A DNA stretch of 64,000 nucleotides, from contig CALYLW010000058.1 of the NCBI GenBank assembly GCA_944989445.1, positions 913,501-977,500 of the forward strand, read 5' to 3'. A program made the translations under genes and the position numbers. This document shows, one piece after another, positions 11,269 through 22,929 of the stretch (its first letter is position 1; the number at the start of each line of letters is the position of its first letter). This stretch comes from Ampullaceana balthica. Its lineage: Eukaryota; Mollusca; Gastropoda; Lymnaeidae. Below the pieces are notes generated by a model. The model saw nothing but the letters and a program-made list of their open reading frames with translations, was not told where the DNA came from and did no database searches.

Positions 11269-12065
11269 TTAGTGGACATGGGGCCACGTAAATAAATGAT
11301 TTAATTTTAAATAATTTAATGGAGTAATGAGTAAAGATGTACCTTATTTTTTATGTTGAAGTCTCGATTAGGTCTCCTTCAAATTGATCTTTTAATCTTA
11401 TTGCATGTCATTCTCATTTATTTTTATTTTTAAATCCTTTATATTAACTCGTGGTGTCTGCGGCCGACCGACCGACCGACCTTGCTTGATTGCTTGCTTG
11501 TCGCCAAAACTTTTGATCGATTTTTAACACACTTGCTCGCAAGATAGCGAGCTGAAATTTTGCAGGCAGTTTCGTACCGATGATAAAAACTATGTATCAA
11601 AATTTCAGATCGATCGCATGTACCGTAATTAAATTATTGATTTTTTAGATTATTTTATTTATTCCTATGTATCATGCTATTTTTTGAGATAGAGCGTCGC
11701 GGTGCGTATTATATTGAACAACCTTTCTGTCGCGCAATAAGGTGCGTATTTTATTGACAGCTCTTTTGATAAACATATTCCTGATCGGTGCGCATTATAT
11801 TAAACATGTTTTACGACACAACTGAAATTTTGTATTTCTGGATGGTCTGGCGCTGCGTATTATAATGAACATTCTTTTAAATTCTTCTCGTACAAAAGGA
11901 TTTATAGTCAAAAACTTGGTTTTTTACGGGTTTTTCTTATTTAAAGTTAACTATCAAATATACATGACGTCTCCAAGCCTGCATTGTGGATCTCATTTTA
12001 TTTACTCCTTATCCCAAAATACTAGGCTATAAGATCACAGTATCCACTCAGTTCATATTATACCC
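11269..12065. repeat. Helitron-like 5' fragment and short imperfect repeats
   Basis: No gene seen. Positions 11455-11645 (GATCGATCGCATGTACCG and surroundings) match 23400-23580 and 25390-25585, and match 32165-32300 in inverse: a dispersed family resembling Helitron flanking arms. Positions 11699-11870 contain about four imperfect copies of GGTGCGTATTATATTGAACA. Confidence 0.5.
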
Positions 12066-15000
12066 GGCGTTACCCAGGGTGCAATTGGCCGGCGTTACCC
12101 AGGGTGCAATTGGCCGGCGTTACCCAGGGTGCAATTGGCCGGCGTTACCCAGGGTGCAATTGGCCGGCGTTACCTAGGGTGCAATTGGCCGGCGTTACAT
12201 AGGGTGCAATTGGCCGGCGTTACCCAGGGTGCAATTGGCCGGCGTTACCTAGGGTGCAATTGGCCGACGTTACCCAGGGTGCAATTGGCCGGCGTTACCT
12301 AGGGTGCAATTGGCCGGCGTTACCCAGGGTGCAATTGTCCGGCGTTACCTAGGGTGCAATTGGCCGGCGTTACCCAGGGTGATTTGGCCGGCGTTACCTA
12401 GGGTGCAATTGGCCGGCGTTACCCAGGGTGCAATTGGCCGGCGTTACCTAGGGTGCAATTGGCCGGCGTTACTTAGGGTGCAATTGGCCGGCGTTACCTA
12501 GGGTGCAATTGGCCGGCGTTACATAGGGTACAATTGGCCGGCGTTACCTAGGGTGCAATTTGCCGGCGTTACCTAGGGTGCAATTGGCCGGCGTTACCTA
12601 GGGTGCAATTTGCCGGCGTTACCTAGGGTGCAATTGGCCGGCGTTACCTAGGGTGCAATTTGCCGGCGTTACCTAGGGTGCAATTGGCCGGCGTTACCTA
12701 GGGTGCAATTGGCCGGCGCTACCCAGGGTGCAATTTGCCGGCGTTACCTAGGGTGCAATTGGCCGGCGTTACCCAGGGTGCAATTGGCCGGCGTTACCTA
12801 GGGTGCAATTGGCCGGCGTTACCTAGGGTGCAATTGGCCGGCGTTACCTAGGGTGCAATTGGCCGGCGTTACCTAGGGTGCAATTTGCCGGCGTTACCTA
12901 GGGTGCAATTGGCCGGCGTTACCTAGGGTGCAATTGGCCGGCGTTACCCAGGGTGCAATTGGCCGGCGTTACCTAGGGTGCAATTGGCCGGCGTTACCCA
13001 GGGTGCAATTGGCCGGCGTTACCTAGGGTGCAATTGGCCGGCGTTACCTAGGGTGCAATTGGCCGGCGTTACCTAGGGTGCAATTGGTCGGCGTTACCTA
13101 GGGTGCAATTGGCCGGCGCTACCTAGGGTGCAATTAGCCGGCGTTACCTAGGGTGCAATTAGCCGGCGTTACCTAGGGTGCAATTGGCCGGCGTTACCTA
13201 TGGTGCAATTGGCCGGCGTTACCTAGGGTGTAATTGGCCGGCGTTACCTAGGGTGCAATTGGCCGGCGCTACCTAGGGTGCAATTGGCCGGCGTTACCTA
13301 GGGTGCAATTGGCCGGCGTTACATAGGGTGCAATTGGCCGGCGTTACCCAGGGTGCAATTTGCCGGCGTTACCTAGGGTGCAATTGGCCGGCGTTACCCA
13401 GGGTGCAATTGGCAGGCGTTACCTAGGGTGCAATTGGCCGGCGTTACCTAGGGTGCAATTGGCTGGCGTTACCTAGGGTGCAATTGGCCGGCGTTACCTA
13501 GGGTGCAATTGGCCGGCGTTACCTAGGGTGCAATTGGCCGGCGTTACCTAGGGTGCAATTGGCCGGCGTTACCTAGGGTGCAATTGGCCGGCGTTACCCA
13601 GGGTGAAATTGGCCGGCGTTACCTAGGGTGCAATTGGCCGGCGTTACCTAGGGTGCAATTGGCCGGCGTTACCTAGGGTGCAATTGGCCGGCGTTACCTA
13701 GGGTGCAATTGGCCGGCGTTACCTAGGGTGCAATTGGCCGGCGTTACATAGGGTGCAATTGGCCGGCGTTACCTAGGGTGCAATTTGCCGGCGTTACCTA
13801 GGGTGCAATTGGCCGGCGTTACCTAGGGTGCAATTTGCCGGCGTTACCTAGGGTGCAATTGGCCGGCGTTACCTAGGGTGCAATTTGGTGGCGTTACCTA
13901 GGTTGCAATTGGCCGGCGTTACCTAGGGTGCAATTGGCCGGCGTTACCCAGGGTGCAATTGGCCGGCGTTACCTAGGGTGCAATTGGCCGGCGTTACCTA
14001 GGGTGCAATTGGCCGGCGTTACCTAGGGTGCAATTGGCCGGCGTTACCTAGGGTGCAATTTGCCGGCGTTACCTAGGGTGCAATTGGCCGGCGTTACCTA
14101 GGGTGACATTTGCAGGCGTTACCTAGGGTGCAATTGGCCGGCGTTACCTAGGGTGCAATTGGCCGGCGTTACCCAGGGTGCAATTGGCCGGCGTTACCTA
14201 GGGTGCAATTGGCCGGCGTTACCCAGGGTGCAATTGGCCGGCGTTACCTAGGGTGCAATTGGCCGGCGTTACCTAGGGTGCAATTGGCCGGCGTTACCTA
14301 GGGTGCAATTGGCCGGCGTTACCTAGGGTGTAATTGGCCGGCGTTACCTAGGGTGCAATTGGCCGGCGCTACCTAGGGTGCAATTTGCCGGCGTTACCTA
14401 GGGTGCAATTGTCCGGCGTTACATAGGGTGCAATTGGCCGGCGTTACCCAGGGTGCAATTGGCCGGCGTTACCTAGGGTGCAATTGGCCGGCGTTACCTA
14501 GGTTGCAATTGGCCGGCGTTACCTAGGGTGCAATTTGCCGGCGTTACCTAGGGTGCAATTGGCCGGCGTTACCTAGGGTGCAATTTGCCGGCGTTACCTA
14601 GGGTGCAATTGGCCGGCGTTACCTAGGGTGCAATTTGGTGGCGTTACCTAGGGTGCAATTGGCCGGCGTTACCTAGGGTGCAATTGGCCGGCGTTACCCA
14701 GGGTGCAATTGGCCAGCGTTACCTAGGGTGCAATTGGCCGGCGTTACCTAGGGTGCAATTGGCCGGCGTTACCTAGGGTGCAATTTGCCGGCGTTACCTA
14801 GGGTGCAATTGGCCGGCGTTACCTAGGGTGACATTTTCAGGCGTTACCTAGGGTGCAATTGGCCGGCGTTACCTAGGGTGCAATTGGCCGGCGTTACCCA
14901 GGGTGCAATTGGCCGGCGTTACCTAGGGTGCAATTGGCCGGCGTTACCCAGGGTGCAATTGGCCGGCGTTACCTAGGGTGCAATTGGCCGGCGTTACCTA

Positions 15001-15562
15001 GGGTGCAATTGGCCGGCGTTACCTAGGGTGCAATTGGCCGGCGTTACCTAGGGTGCAATTGGCCGGCGTTACCTAGGGTGCAATTGGTCGGCGTTACCTA
15101 GGGTGCAATTGGCCGGCGCTACCTAGGGTTCAATTGGCCGGCGTTACCTAGGGTGCAATTGGCCGGCGTTACCTAGGGTGCAATTGGCCGGCGTTACCTA
15201 GGGTGCAATTGGCCGGCGTTACCTAGGGTGTAATTGGCCGGCGTTACCTAGGGTGCAATTGGCCGGCGCTACCTAGGGTGCAATTTGCCGGCGTTACCTA
15301 GGGTGCAATTGTCCGGCGTTACATAGGGTGCAATTGGCCGGCGTTACCCAGGGTGCAATTGGCCGGCGTTACCTAGGGTGCAATTGGCCGGCGTTACCTA
15401 GGGTGCAATTGGCCGGCGTTACCTAGGGTGCAATTGGCCGGCGTTACCTAGGGTGCAATTGGCCGGCGTTACCTAGGGTGCAATTGGCCGGCGTTACCTA
15501 GGGTGCAATTGGCCGGCGTTAAATAGGGTGCAATTGGCCGGCGTTACCTAGGGTGCAATTGG
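12066..15562. repeat. 25-bp satellite array, about 140 units
   Basis: Tandem repeat with unit GGCGTTACCTAGGGTGCAAT + TGGCC (25 bp), about 3.5 kb. Common variants are ACC(C/T)AGGG, ACATAGGG, (G/T)GCC and CAATTTGCC. Rare variants recur at multiples of 25 bp: the GGTG variant at 13881 and 14631 (750 bp), and the GTCC...ACATAGG pair at 14411 and 15311 (900 bp), indicating higher-order duplication. The unit is 25 bp, so reading frames rotate and the short open frames mean nothing. Confidence 0.97.
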
Positions 15563-15923
15563 GCCATTAGGAAAAACACACACATCACACAACATTTTAC
15601 TTTTAGGTAACACATAAATTACGGGCCCGTTGTTATCAAAGTCACCTCAGTGATTGTTTTTAAGAATTTCCAGACAGAATATATTAAAATTAATTGTGTA
15701 AACATTTCTTACCCCAATAGGATCCTTAACCCCAACACGATCCCTTACTTTGATGGAATCTCCTCCCTTAGTCCGTACTCGAAATTACTACAGCAATGTT
15801 TTACCTAATTTAGTACCATCACATTGCATAATGGAATTCCATTCTTGGTCAAATCACTTTCCCCAATATGAACTCATACTTCGTTGGGATCACACATCCC
15901 ATTATAATCCCGTTGCACAATGG
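15563..15923. other. spacer left of the nested hAT cluster
   Basis: No gene seen. From about 15705 there are degenerate repeats of the type CCCCAATANGATCCC / TTCTTGGTCAAA. The same motifs resume at 21740-21960, so the hAT at 15924 interrupted this repeat tract. Confidence 0.55.
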
Positions 15924-16899
15924 CAGTGGCGTAGCTAGAGGGGGGCGGTTGGCGGTCCGCCCCGGACGGCACACATTTAGGGGCGGCATTTTTGGGCATT
16001 TGAAAAGTGCAACCTATTCCGTCAACCACCCTTTTTCTTTTGAAGAGGGAAAACCAAGGTGAAACAAAAATATTCGTAATTTCTAGTCCTATTTAACGGA
16101 CTCCCACAACATTTGTTTGATTACATAGTGTGTGTAAGCATGTTATAAGTAACGCAAAACAGTTCAAACATTTAAAATCACTCAAAAAAGGTATCGATTT
16201 GTTTGGAAATTTAAGCGGTATGCGGTACGACCAGATGACGCTTTTAGATGAAAACTACACAAAAACACATCACAGCTGGGCCCAATTATGTGCTATTAAT
16301 ATCGCCACGATCGTTTTCGCGTGGAATTTCGACATTCGTAGAATGATGCGCGAACAAGTACCTACATTTCATGGTGGTTCAAATATTGTGTTTAACTTGC
16401 AAGTAGTAATTTATATAAAATATGGGCAATTTATATTACCGTTTAAGTTTTCAGAAAATTAAGTTAAGGAACGTTATTAAAAATTAAATTTATTTTGTTA
16501 TTTATTGCATTAATGTAGCACAAATTGTTTGCGTTTTTCATTAAAATACTGTTATTCATTAAAAATGTTGCGCCTATCCAATTAAAGTAATGAGTAAATA
16601 ATTGGAATTCGTCTATTTATGGAAAATTTATTAAGATTTATTGCAAGAACATGAAAATATTCAAATTTCTCCGTTAATAAACACCACAACAGTCATAAAT
16701 AATTTCGAAAAAGACATACTTTGTAATTGACATCTGAAGAAGTAACTAGAAAAACTAGATAAGATGCTAAAATTTTATTTTATTCAATGCAATCTTTTTA
16801 TTTTCTATGTTACCTCAATTTATGGGAACCCGTCATTTTTTAAATTAATGCAAACCAATTGCATGGAACAAAGAGATGTGCTAATACAAAACATTGTTA

Positions 16900-17432
16900 T
16901 ATCAGTCAAACAATTTGTGAAGAGTTAAAGATATCAACTGAACGCTGAGCTAGAAGGAGAAAGAAATACGAGTGGGGAAAATTAAGAAGACGTGGTTCTT
17001 CTTTAGAACGAGAAGTGCAACAGGAAATATTTTTACCCATGCATGGAATCATAACAGAAAATAAAAGAACGCTTTGATGAGTTGCAAGTCCTTGCAAGAA
17101 AATATTCATATATAATACCATGTAACATACTAAATGGAGCATTTTAACATCAACGAAATTACTTTATTGATTATTGATAAAGAACAGTTCAATACTGAAA
17201 GAAAAATGCTCCAGGTTTTTATGGATGTACCTAACTACAAGAATTGGCATTATATTAGAAAAATAGGGGGGGGGGCTTGATCTATTAAAATGTATTCAAC
17301 AGTAAGATTGGAAAATTCTGTACCCAAGATTGTACTTTAGCTATGATATTTTTCAACAATTGCTATCAGTGTCGTTAGTTGTGAAAGGAGCTTCTCCAAA
17401 GTGAAGTTGATAGAAATTATCTTCCTTCCACA
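16900..17432 (+). pseudogene. hAT element A transposase remnant, part 1
   Basis: Frameshifted plus-strand remains of a hAT transposase C-terminal half. Recognisable pieces are ERKMLQVFMDVPNY-like sequence near 17190-17240 and SCERSFSKVK at about 17372-17405, the conserved CERSFS motif of the hAT dimerisation domain. Coding is broken by stops and frameshifts. It stops at the element B insertion and resumes at 20540. Confidence 0.65.
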
Positions 17433-17500
17433 CAGAGGCGTCACTAGGGTTGGTGTCACCCGGGGCGGTAGCTCATGGTGTCACCCCTTCACGACTGAAG

Positions 17501-17887
17501 GGGCCGTCCATAAATGACGTCACGCGAGGTTGCCGATTTTTACCCCACCCTCCCCCAGCGTCATACTTTGTCATAAAAACTTAGACCCCACCCCTTTTTT
17601 ACGATATGACGTCACAAAGCTTTGACACCCCTCCCATAAACCGTATTTTCTCAACAAAAATTAGCATGTTGCAAAATATTTTTGTCATTTAAATACGTAT
17701 TTAGGGTAAGTCTGCACTGTAATATCGTAACACGCAGGAAATCATTGAAAACGTAATTAAATAAATGGTAAACAAACAAATATTTAAGTGGAACTTTTAT
17801 TTAAAGTTTCGCATTTTTGATGTGACGTCACATTTCTTAAACACCCCCCTCCTCTTACCACATCGTCACAGATGCGTGGACCCACCT
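17501..17887. mobile_element. Harbinger-like MITE, right TIR lost
   Basis: The left TIR GGGCCGTCCATAAATGACGT is intact, and internal blocks such as TGTGACGTCACATTTC match its relatives. The right terminus is missing or replaced after about 17887. Confidence 0.6.
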
Positions 17888-17964
17888 ATGGCGGATTAAA
17901 AGGGGGGGGGGTTGCTGAACGGGCTAAAGCCCCCAATAATTTAAGGGCCCCCAAACTTTTTATG

Positions 17965-19760
17965 AATTATAGTGTATAATAAAGATGCAGGCCATTATAT
18001 TGTACGAATCCCTGAAAATGCCTTGGGCAGTCATACGGATACGGCAATGCAGCAAATGAGTAGGAAGTATAACGAAAACCAGGCTATTCTTCGTGAGAAG
18101 TGCATTGTAGCTCATTATGTGCCGTGCACAGCTCATTCCTTTAATTTGGTTGGGAAAAGAGCAGCAGGTTGTCCTACTGCGGTCAGATTTTTTTGTCTTC
18201 TGCAAAATCTTTATACCCGACTTGTTGCATCTACTCATCGTTGACAGGTACTTCAAAAACATATGAAATTGATACCTGCTAACAAAGCCTTGTCTGACAC
18301 AAGATGGTCAGCCTGACATTATGCTTTAAGGTCTGTGAATAGCACATACCATGAGAATATCGCAGCACTGGAAGAATTAACAACGAATGAAAATCAGCCA
18401 CGTGACTGCCGACTTGAAGAAGAAGGATTTCTTAAGGAAATTGAACAACTGGAAGTCGCTATTTACTTGAAATTTGGGAAACAATTTTAGAAAGGAAGTC
18501 TCTCATTGAGTTTGTTAAAAAATAGCATTCTTAATTTTATTCCTATGAAGACAAAGGAAAGGAAAAGTCCGTGGTAAAAACAGTGTAAATAATCTTCAAT
18601 ACTATCAATCAAAAAAGAAAGCGTCAGTTTGATAAAGGGACATCAACAAACAGTATTCTTCTGAGGAAAAAAATCAAGATTTAGGTATTTCTGGTAATCA
18701 TTGACAAACTTTCTTAAGCCCTACAACATTGGTTAGGTGCATATAAATACATCCATGAGAAATGTGGCTTTCTTACAAACCTAACTGAGCTCAGCACTTT
18801 CGCCACCCGATGGGCAGCAGCCAAGTTAATGGAAGAACATTCAAGTGATTTCGAAGAAGGGGTCGGGTAAATCCGAAGCAACCGTTTCGTCCCCCTCAAT
18901 TTACTAGCAACGCCATCGAGCGGTGCCGGTTTAGGGCCAGGAGCGCCAGTACGGATTAGCAAAAAGTGCCACGAAGAACGCATTGGACGCCAGCTCTGAG
19001 GAAACCTTCCAGTGGGGGTTTGCACCCTAGGTAGGTCTTTGATGATCCCCCGGTCTGCGGCGGTCCTAACCATGGAGACCCATGTGCTTTGCCGGGATGG
19101 CGCCAAAGTGGTAGTGGGTCGTAGTAGGAAATTCCACCACCTCCTTGTGAGGGCAACTTAGTGGGAGGCATCTTCGACTGTATATCCTGGATGCCCAGGT
19201 GGCCGCTTCAAAAGCGACCGCTTTTAGGGGGGGGGTCCTCAGCTGTTACGTCCCTTTGGTGGCCAGATGGCTAAGGGGGTCTTCCGGGAAGACCCATAAA
19301 GAGCACTAGGCTCGGGGCTTCTGATTTTCTTCCACATGTAGGTTCATGAGTGATTTCGAAGACTTCAGAATTAGTCCAATTTTCATAACTCTTAAAAAAG
19401 TTATTGTCCAGCCCCAGGCTCAGGGTAAGGAAAAGGAATTAGCACAAAGCGAAACTCAAAAAACTTGCACACAGCTAAAAATTTTGCTGCTTTTGAATGA
19501 GCTATATTTCACACAGTCCTTCACAAATGTACACATCGCACTTCGCATCTATCTTTCAATGATGACATCAAACTGCAGCTGAGAGCGCTCCTTTTCAAAG
19601 TTAAAAAGAATATATAATGAGTTAGAACTTGCATGGGACGAAAAAGGCTGAATATGCTCTTTCTAATGAGCATTGAAAAGGAACTTGTAAGCTTACTCAG
19701 CTTTATTGACTTGATTGAAAACTTCGCCATTTGAAAAATTCGCAAACGAAAGTTGTAGGT
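17965..19760 (+). pseudogene. hAT element B transposase pseudogene (ZMYM/DUF4371-like)
   Basis: The central hAT catalytic region reads MSRKYNENQAILREK ... YVPCTAHSFNLVGKRAAG (18050-18170) and LYTRLVASTHR (18210-18243). It then hits a stop, and KALSDTRWSA appears at 18280-18316. After the 491-bp insertion, the dimerisation domain follows: FTNVHIALRIYL and, one frame later, ERSFSKLKRIYNELELA (19520-19640). This order and these motifs are those of hAT transposases related to zinc-finger MYM type 1 and DUF4371 proteins. Several stops and frameshifts show it is dead. The N-terminal zinc finger was not found. Confidence 0.8.
18858..19348. mobile_element. 491-bp retroposon-like insertion with 14-bp TSD
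   Basis: G/C-rich block inserted in element B's transposase. The 14-bp sequence AGTGATTTCGAAGA stands on both sides (18844-18857 and 19349-19362). A duplication of this length is typical of LINE/SINE-type integration, but no poly(A) tail or tRNA-like promoter is evident and I do not recognise the family. Base composition is clearly higher in G+C than its surroundings. Confidence 0.7.
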
Positions 19761-20531
19761 TGAAATAATAATCATACATATTTTTCAATAATTTTTGTTA
19801 TTATAAATAGAGAAAAGAATTCGTTACCTCATGAAATTTTTTTTAAAATACGGAATAACGCGTAATACTATTCTTTACGGGGGCGCGTTCGTAAGCACTA
19901 AACAGCGTAAGTTGGGATGGGACCGTCGTAACCGGAGGACTACCTGTATATAAACATGCATATCTATGCTTTCACGCCTTTAATAAATATATATATAAAA
20001 ATATTAACTCAAAGACATTTAATTCATAATTTTCCTCAAGAAAAACATCAACAAAGAAAACCCATCTTTTGATTTTTTTTTCTTTGGGGTGATAAAAATC
20101 GTATTCCCCCCACCCCACTGTGGTGGAGGGAGTCGTGAGGTGGGATTCGTTCATGCTATCGGTGTGTCCAAGCCCAAATGGTTTTATATCTTTTAAAACA
20201 GAAGAAACTGCCTCTTTCATTCCAGCCTTTTTTAAAGATCTCTCTGCTGCGACTATTTCTTTTCTTTTTTTCCTAATTTGTTTTAATGTTGTTTCGTGTG
20301 TTGGGACTGTTTTATTATTGCAAGTTAACTGATATTATTTCTAATAAGAATTTTCGCGTTTAACGTATTTCATTGTATTTCTTAATTTCTTTCTAGATTA
20401 AAAAATTTGTCATCTTTTGTTTTCTGACATAAAATCGTACACAGTAAAATTTTAGGCTCGGGTGTCACCCCCTGATGGGTGTCACCCGGGGCGGCCCGCC
20501 CCCCCCGCCCCCCCCCCTAGTGACGCCACTG

Positions 20532-20671
20532 CTTCCACAATGAGCGATTTAAGAAAACAAAATCTTGCAATATTGTCCATAGAACAAGATTTTACAAATA
20601 ATTTAAATTTTGATAGCATAATACACGATTTTTCTATTATAAAAGTTAGGAAATTAAATGTAAAAATATGA
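20532..20671 (+). pseudogene. hAT element A transposase remnant, part 2 (C-terminus)
   Basis: The frame reads MSDLRKQNLAILSIEQDF and ends VRKLNVKI then stop. It matches the extreme C-terminus of hAT transposases (motif L..LAILSIE). It directly continues the sequence cut at 17432 when one copy of CTTCCACA is removed, although a frameshift lies just upstream. Confidence 0.75.
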
Positions 20672-20679
20672 TTACATAC

Positions 20680-21122
20680 TAATGTATTCCCCCCCCCTCC
20701 ACACCCCGCTGTTGTGGAGGGAGTTGTGAGGTGGGATTCGTCCATGCTGTCGGTGTGTCCAAGCCCAAATGGCTTTTTATCTTTTAAAACATAAGACACT
20801 GCCCCTTTCATATCCAGCCTATTTTTAAAGATCTCTCTGCTGCGACTGTTTCATTCCTTTATTTTCCTAATTTGTTTTAATGTTGTTTGTGTGTTGGGAC
20901 TGTTTTATTATTGCAAGTTAACTGATATTTTTTTAAATTAAAGTTTTCGCGTTCAATGTGTTTCATTGTATTTCTTAATTTCTTTCTAGATGAAAAAATT
21001 TGACTTCATTTTTTCTGACATAAAATCGTACACAGTAAATTTTAGGCTTGGGTGTCACCCCCTGACGGGTGCCACCCGGTGCGGCCTGCCCCCCTCCCCG
21101 CACCCCCCTAGTGACGCCACTG
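20680..21122. mobile_element. 5'-truncated copy of hAT element B right end
   Basis: About 440 bp closely matching 20100-20531 (for example GTGTCCAAGCCCAAATGG and TTGTTTTAATGTTGTTT), ending CCCTAGTGACGCCACTG. The left terminus is absent. Confidence 0.75.
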
Positions 21123-21225
21123 GTCATATGTTAAACTGATGGGCCCGGTGACCCTTATTTCTTTTTTTATCTATATATGTATTACTTTTTACTGAGATCG
21201 TTGCAACGCACGACGGATCTGCTAG
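21123..21225 (+). mobile_element. Helitron/Helentron-like 3' end fragment
   Basis: Ends GATCGTTGCAACGCACGACG then GATCTGCTAG followed by T. The same terminus (GATCGTTGCAACGCTCGACG...CTACTAG|T) closes the element at 37900. Only about 100 bp are present. Confidence 0.55.
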
Positions 21226-21257
21226 TTAATTTATAAAAACCATCATATAATCGACTA

Positions 21258-21672
21258 AATTGACGTCCATAAATGACGTCACGCAATTTTGAATGATTTT
21301 TCACCCCCTCCGCCCTCGTCACACGTCGCCACAAAAACTTAGACTCCTTCTTCAATAATAATGTTATAAAGTTTTGACCCACCCTCCACCATAGAAGCAT
21401 TATTTTCTGTTTGAAAATAAGCATGTTTCAAATCAATTATTTTTCATTTAAGTATGTTCTTAGTGCAAGGCTGCACAGTAAAATCGTAACACACGTTTTA
21501 CATTAAGGTCATTAAATAAAATGTCAGTAATCAATATTCAAGTAGAACTTTCATTTAAAGTTGTGCGTTTTGACGTGACGTCACATTTCTCAAACACACC
21601 CCTGTCGTCACACATAGTAACAAATGTATAACTCCCCCCCCCCGGTGCGTGACGTCATTTATGGACGGTCCC
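21258..21672. mobile_element. Harbinger-like MITE
   Basis: Starts near GACGTCCATAAATGACGTCA (outermost bases degraded) and ends with an intact right TIR TGACGTCATTTATGGACGG followed by TCCCTAA. The internal TGACGTGACGTCACATTTC block is typical of the family. Inserted in the right part of hAT element A. Confidence 0.7.
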
Positions 21673-21739
21673 TAAAAAGGGCGGTACATTGGAGACCGCC
21701 CCGGGCGGCAAAAGTTCTAGCTACGCCACTGCACAATGG

Positions 21740-22222
21740 GATCCAACTCTTGGTCAAACCCCTTGACCCGATACGATCCAATATTTCATTTGGATTATAA
21801 TCATATACTCCAGTATGCTCCCTTTGCAAAACTTAAGAGATCCCGATCTGGGTTGAATCCCTTTTCCCAATATGATCCCATTTCCTGGTGCAATCTGGTT
21901 CACCGATAGGATATCAACCATTGAAGAATTTAATTAAATGAGATCCTATTCTAGATGCGGTCCCGTTGTCCGTGAGATACCTTTGGCTAATAGTAAGTAA
22001 TAAGTAGGCCTATGAGAAAGTCATGTAAATACGTTAAGTCATTCTTCTGAGAAACTTTGTTTATTGCCTACGTATCCAGATAGGATTATGGAGGTATCTA
22101 CCATAAATAGCTAATTTTCATCTCCACACGAAGTCGCGTTCACCAACGAAAAAATAATATTAATAATAATTTAAAGAATTTTTCAGAACATCCCAGAACA
22201 AAGTGGATAGAAATATTACTTT
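21740..22222. other. spacer, degenerate repeats
   Basis: No gene seen. Positions 21740-21960 continue the degenerate CCCAATATGATCCC repeats interrupted by hAT element A. Positions 21997-22050 contain the unoccupied relative of the insertion site of the transposon at 44367-45389. Confidence 0.55.
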
Positions 22223-22660
22223 GGGGCGCCCATAACTGGCGTCACGCGATTTTGGCCGATTTTTCACCCCCACCCCCCTAGTCAAACGTCGTCATAAAAA
22301 GTTATACCCCCTACCAATGTGACGTCACAAAGTTTCGCGCCCGCCCCCATAAAAGCCGTATTTTCTATTTGAAAATGAGCATGTTTCAAATCACTTTTAT
22401 TTGTTGTAATTTAGGTATGTATTTAATGCAAGACTTCACTCTAATATCGCAACACGCGTGAAGCCATTTAAAAAGTCATTAAATAAATTGCAAGCAATCA
22501 AATATTTAAGTGGAACTTTTATTTAAAGTTGCGTGTTTTGACGTGGCGTCACAATTCTTAAACTCCCCACCTCCCCCTCGTCACACATCGTCACAAATGT
22601 GTGAACCACACACACACACACACACTTTTTAGGTGCGTGACGTCATTTATGGGCGGCCCC
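22223..22660. mobile_element. Harbinger-like MITE
   Basis: The left end GGGGCGCCCATAACTGGCGT is diverged. The right end TGACGTCATTTATGGGCGGC is well kept. A (CA)n tract sits at 22607-22625. No clear target duplication. Confidence 0.65.
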
Positions 22661-22929
22661 ATATTTCCATTTCTTACAATTAAATATAGAAGTGTTTTTT
22701 TCCCAACCGGTGCCTCAGTTGTTATATATACATAACGGGACGGCGATTTCACTGCTTATAAAAATATATTGTTCTATTGTATCTGTTATTTTGATGAAGT
22801 GTTCAAGACAAAACAATTTGAATGTTCTATTGTATTTCTTTAATAATTTCAGCATGATAAACATGATATTACAAACAAAAAAACTATAAAGCGTAAAACC
22901 AATATCTTGTGACTTTGGCTTAAAATTAA
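22661..22929. other. AT-rich spacer, nothing recognised
   Basis: AT-rich sequence with no supportable gene; short open frames only. Confidence 0.5.

Larger units (their letters stand above)
17433..20531. mobile_element. hAT element B, nested inside element A's transposase
   Basis: The ends are CAGAGGCGTCACTAGGG and its inverse CCCTAGTGACGCCACTG. The flanking 8-bp duplication CTTCCACA is perfect (17425-17432 and 20532-20539). It carries its own plus-strand transposase remnant (17965-19760), a Harbinger-like MITE near its left end and a 491-bp retroposon-like insert. The duplication lies within element A's coding sequence, so B is younger than A. Confidence 0.9.
15924..21731. mobile_element. 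hAT element A, 5.8 kb, host of nested insertions
   Basis: The ends are CAGTGGCGTAGCTAGA and its inverse TCTAGCTACGCCACTG. They are flanked by a perfect 8-bp duplication CACAATGG (15916-15923 and 21732-21739), the hAT signature. It contains decayed transposase remains (about 16900-17432, resuming at 20540-20671), interrupted by hAT element B. A truncated B copy, a Helitron-like 3' end and a Harbinger-like MITE lie further right. Without insertions, A would be roughly 2.1 kb. Confidence 0.9.

Noticed and set aside
12066..15562. CRISPR-like array
   Set aside because: Units are directly contiguous with no spacers and the genome is eukaryotic; this is a satellite.
16130..16462. 110-codon plus-strand frame as a gene
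   Set aside because: Inside hAT element A, no motif recognised; may be decayed transposase N-terminus but cannot be supported.
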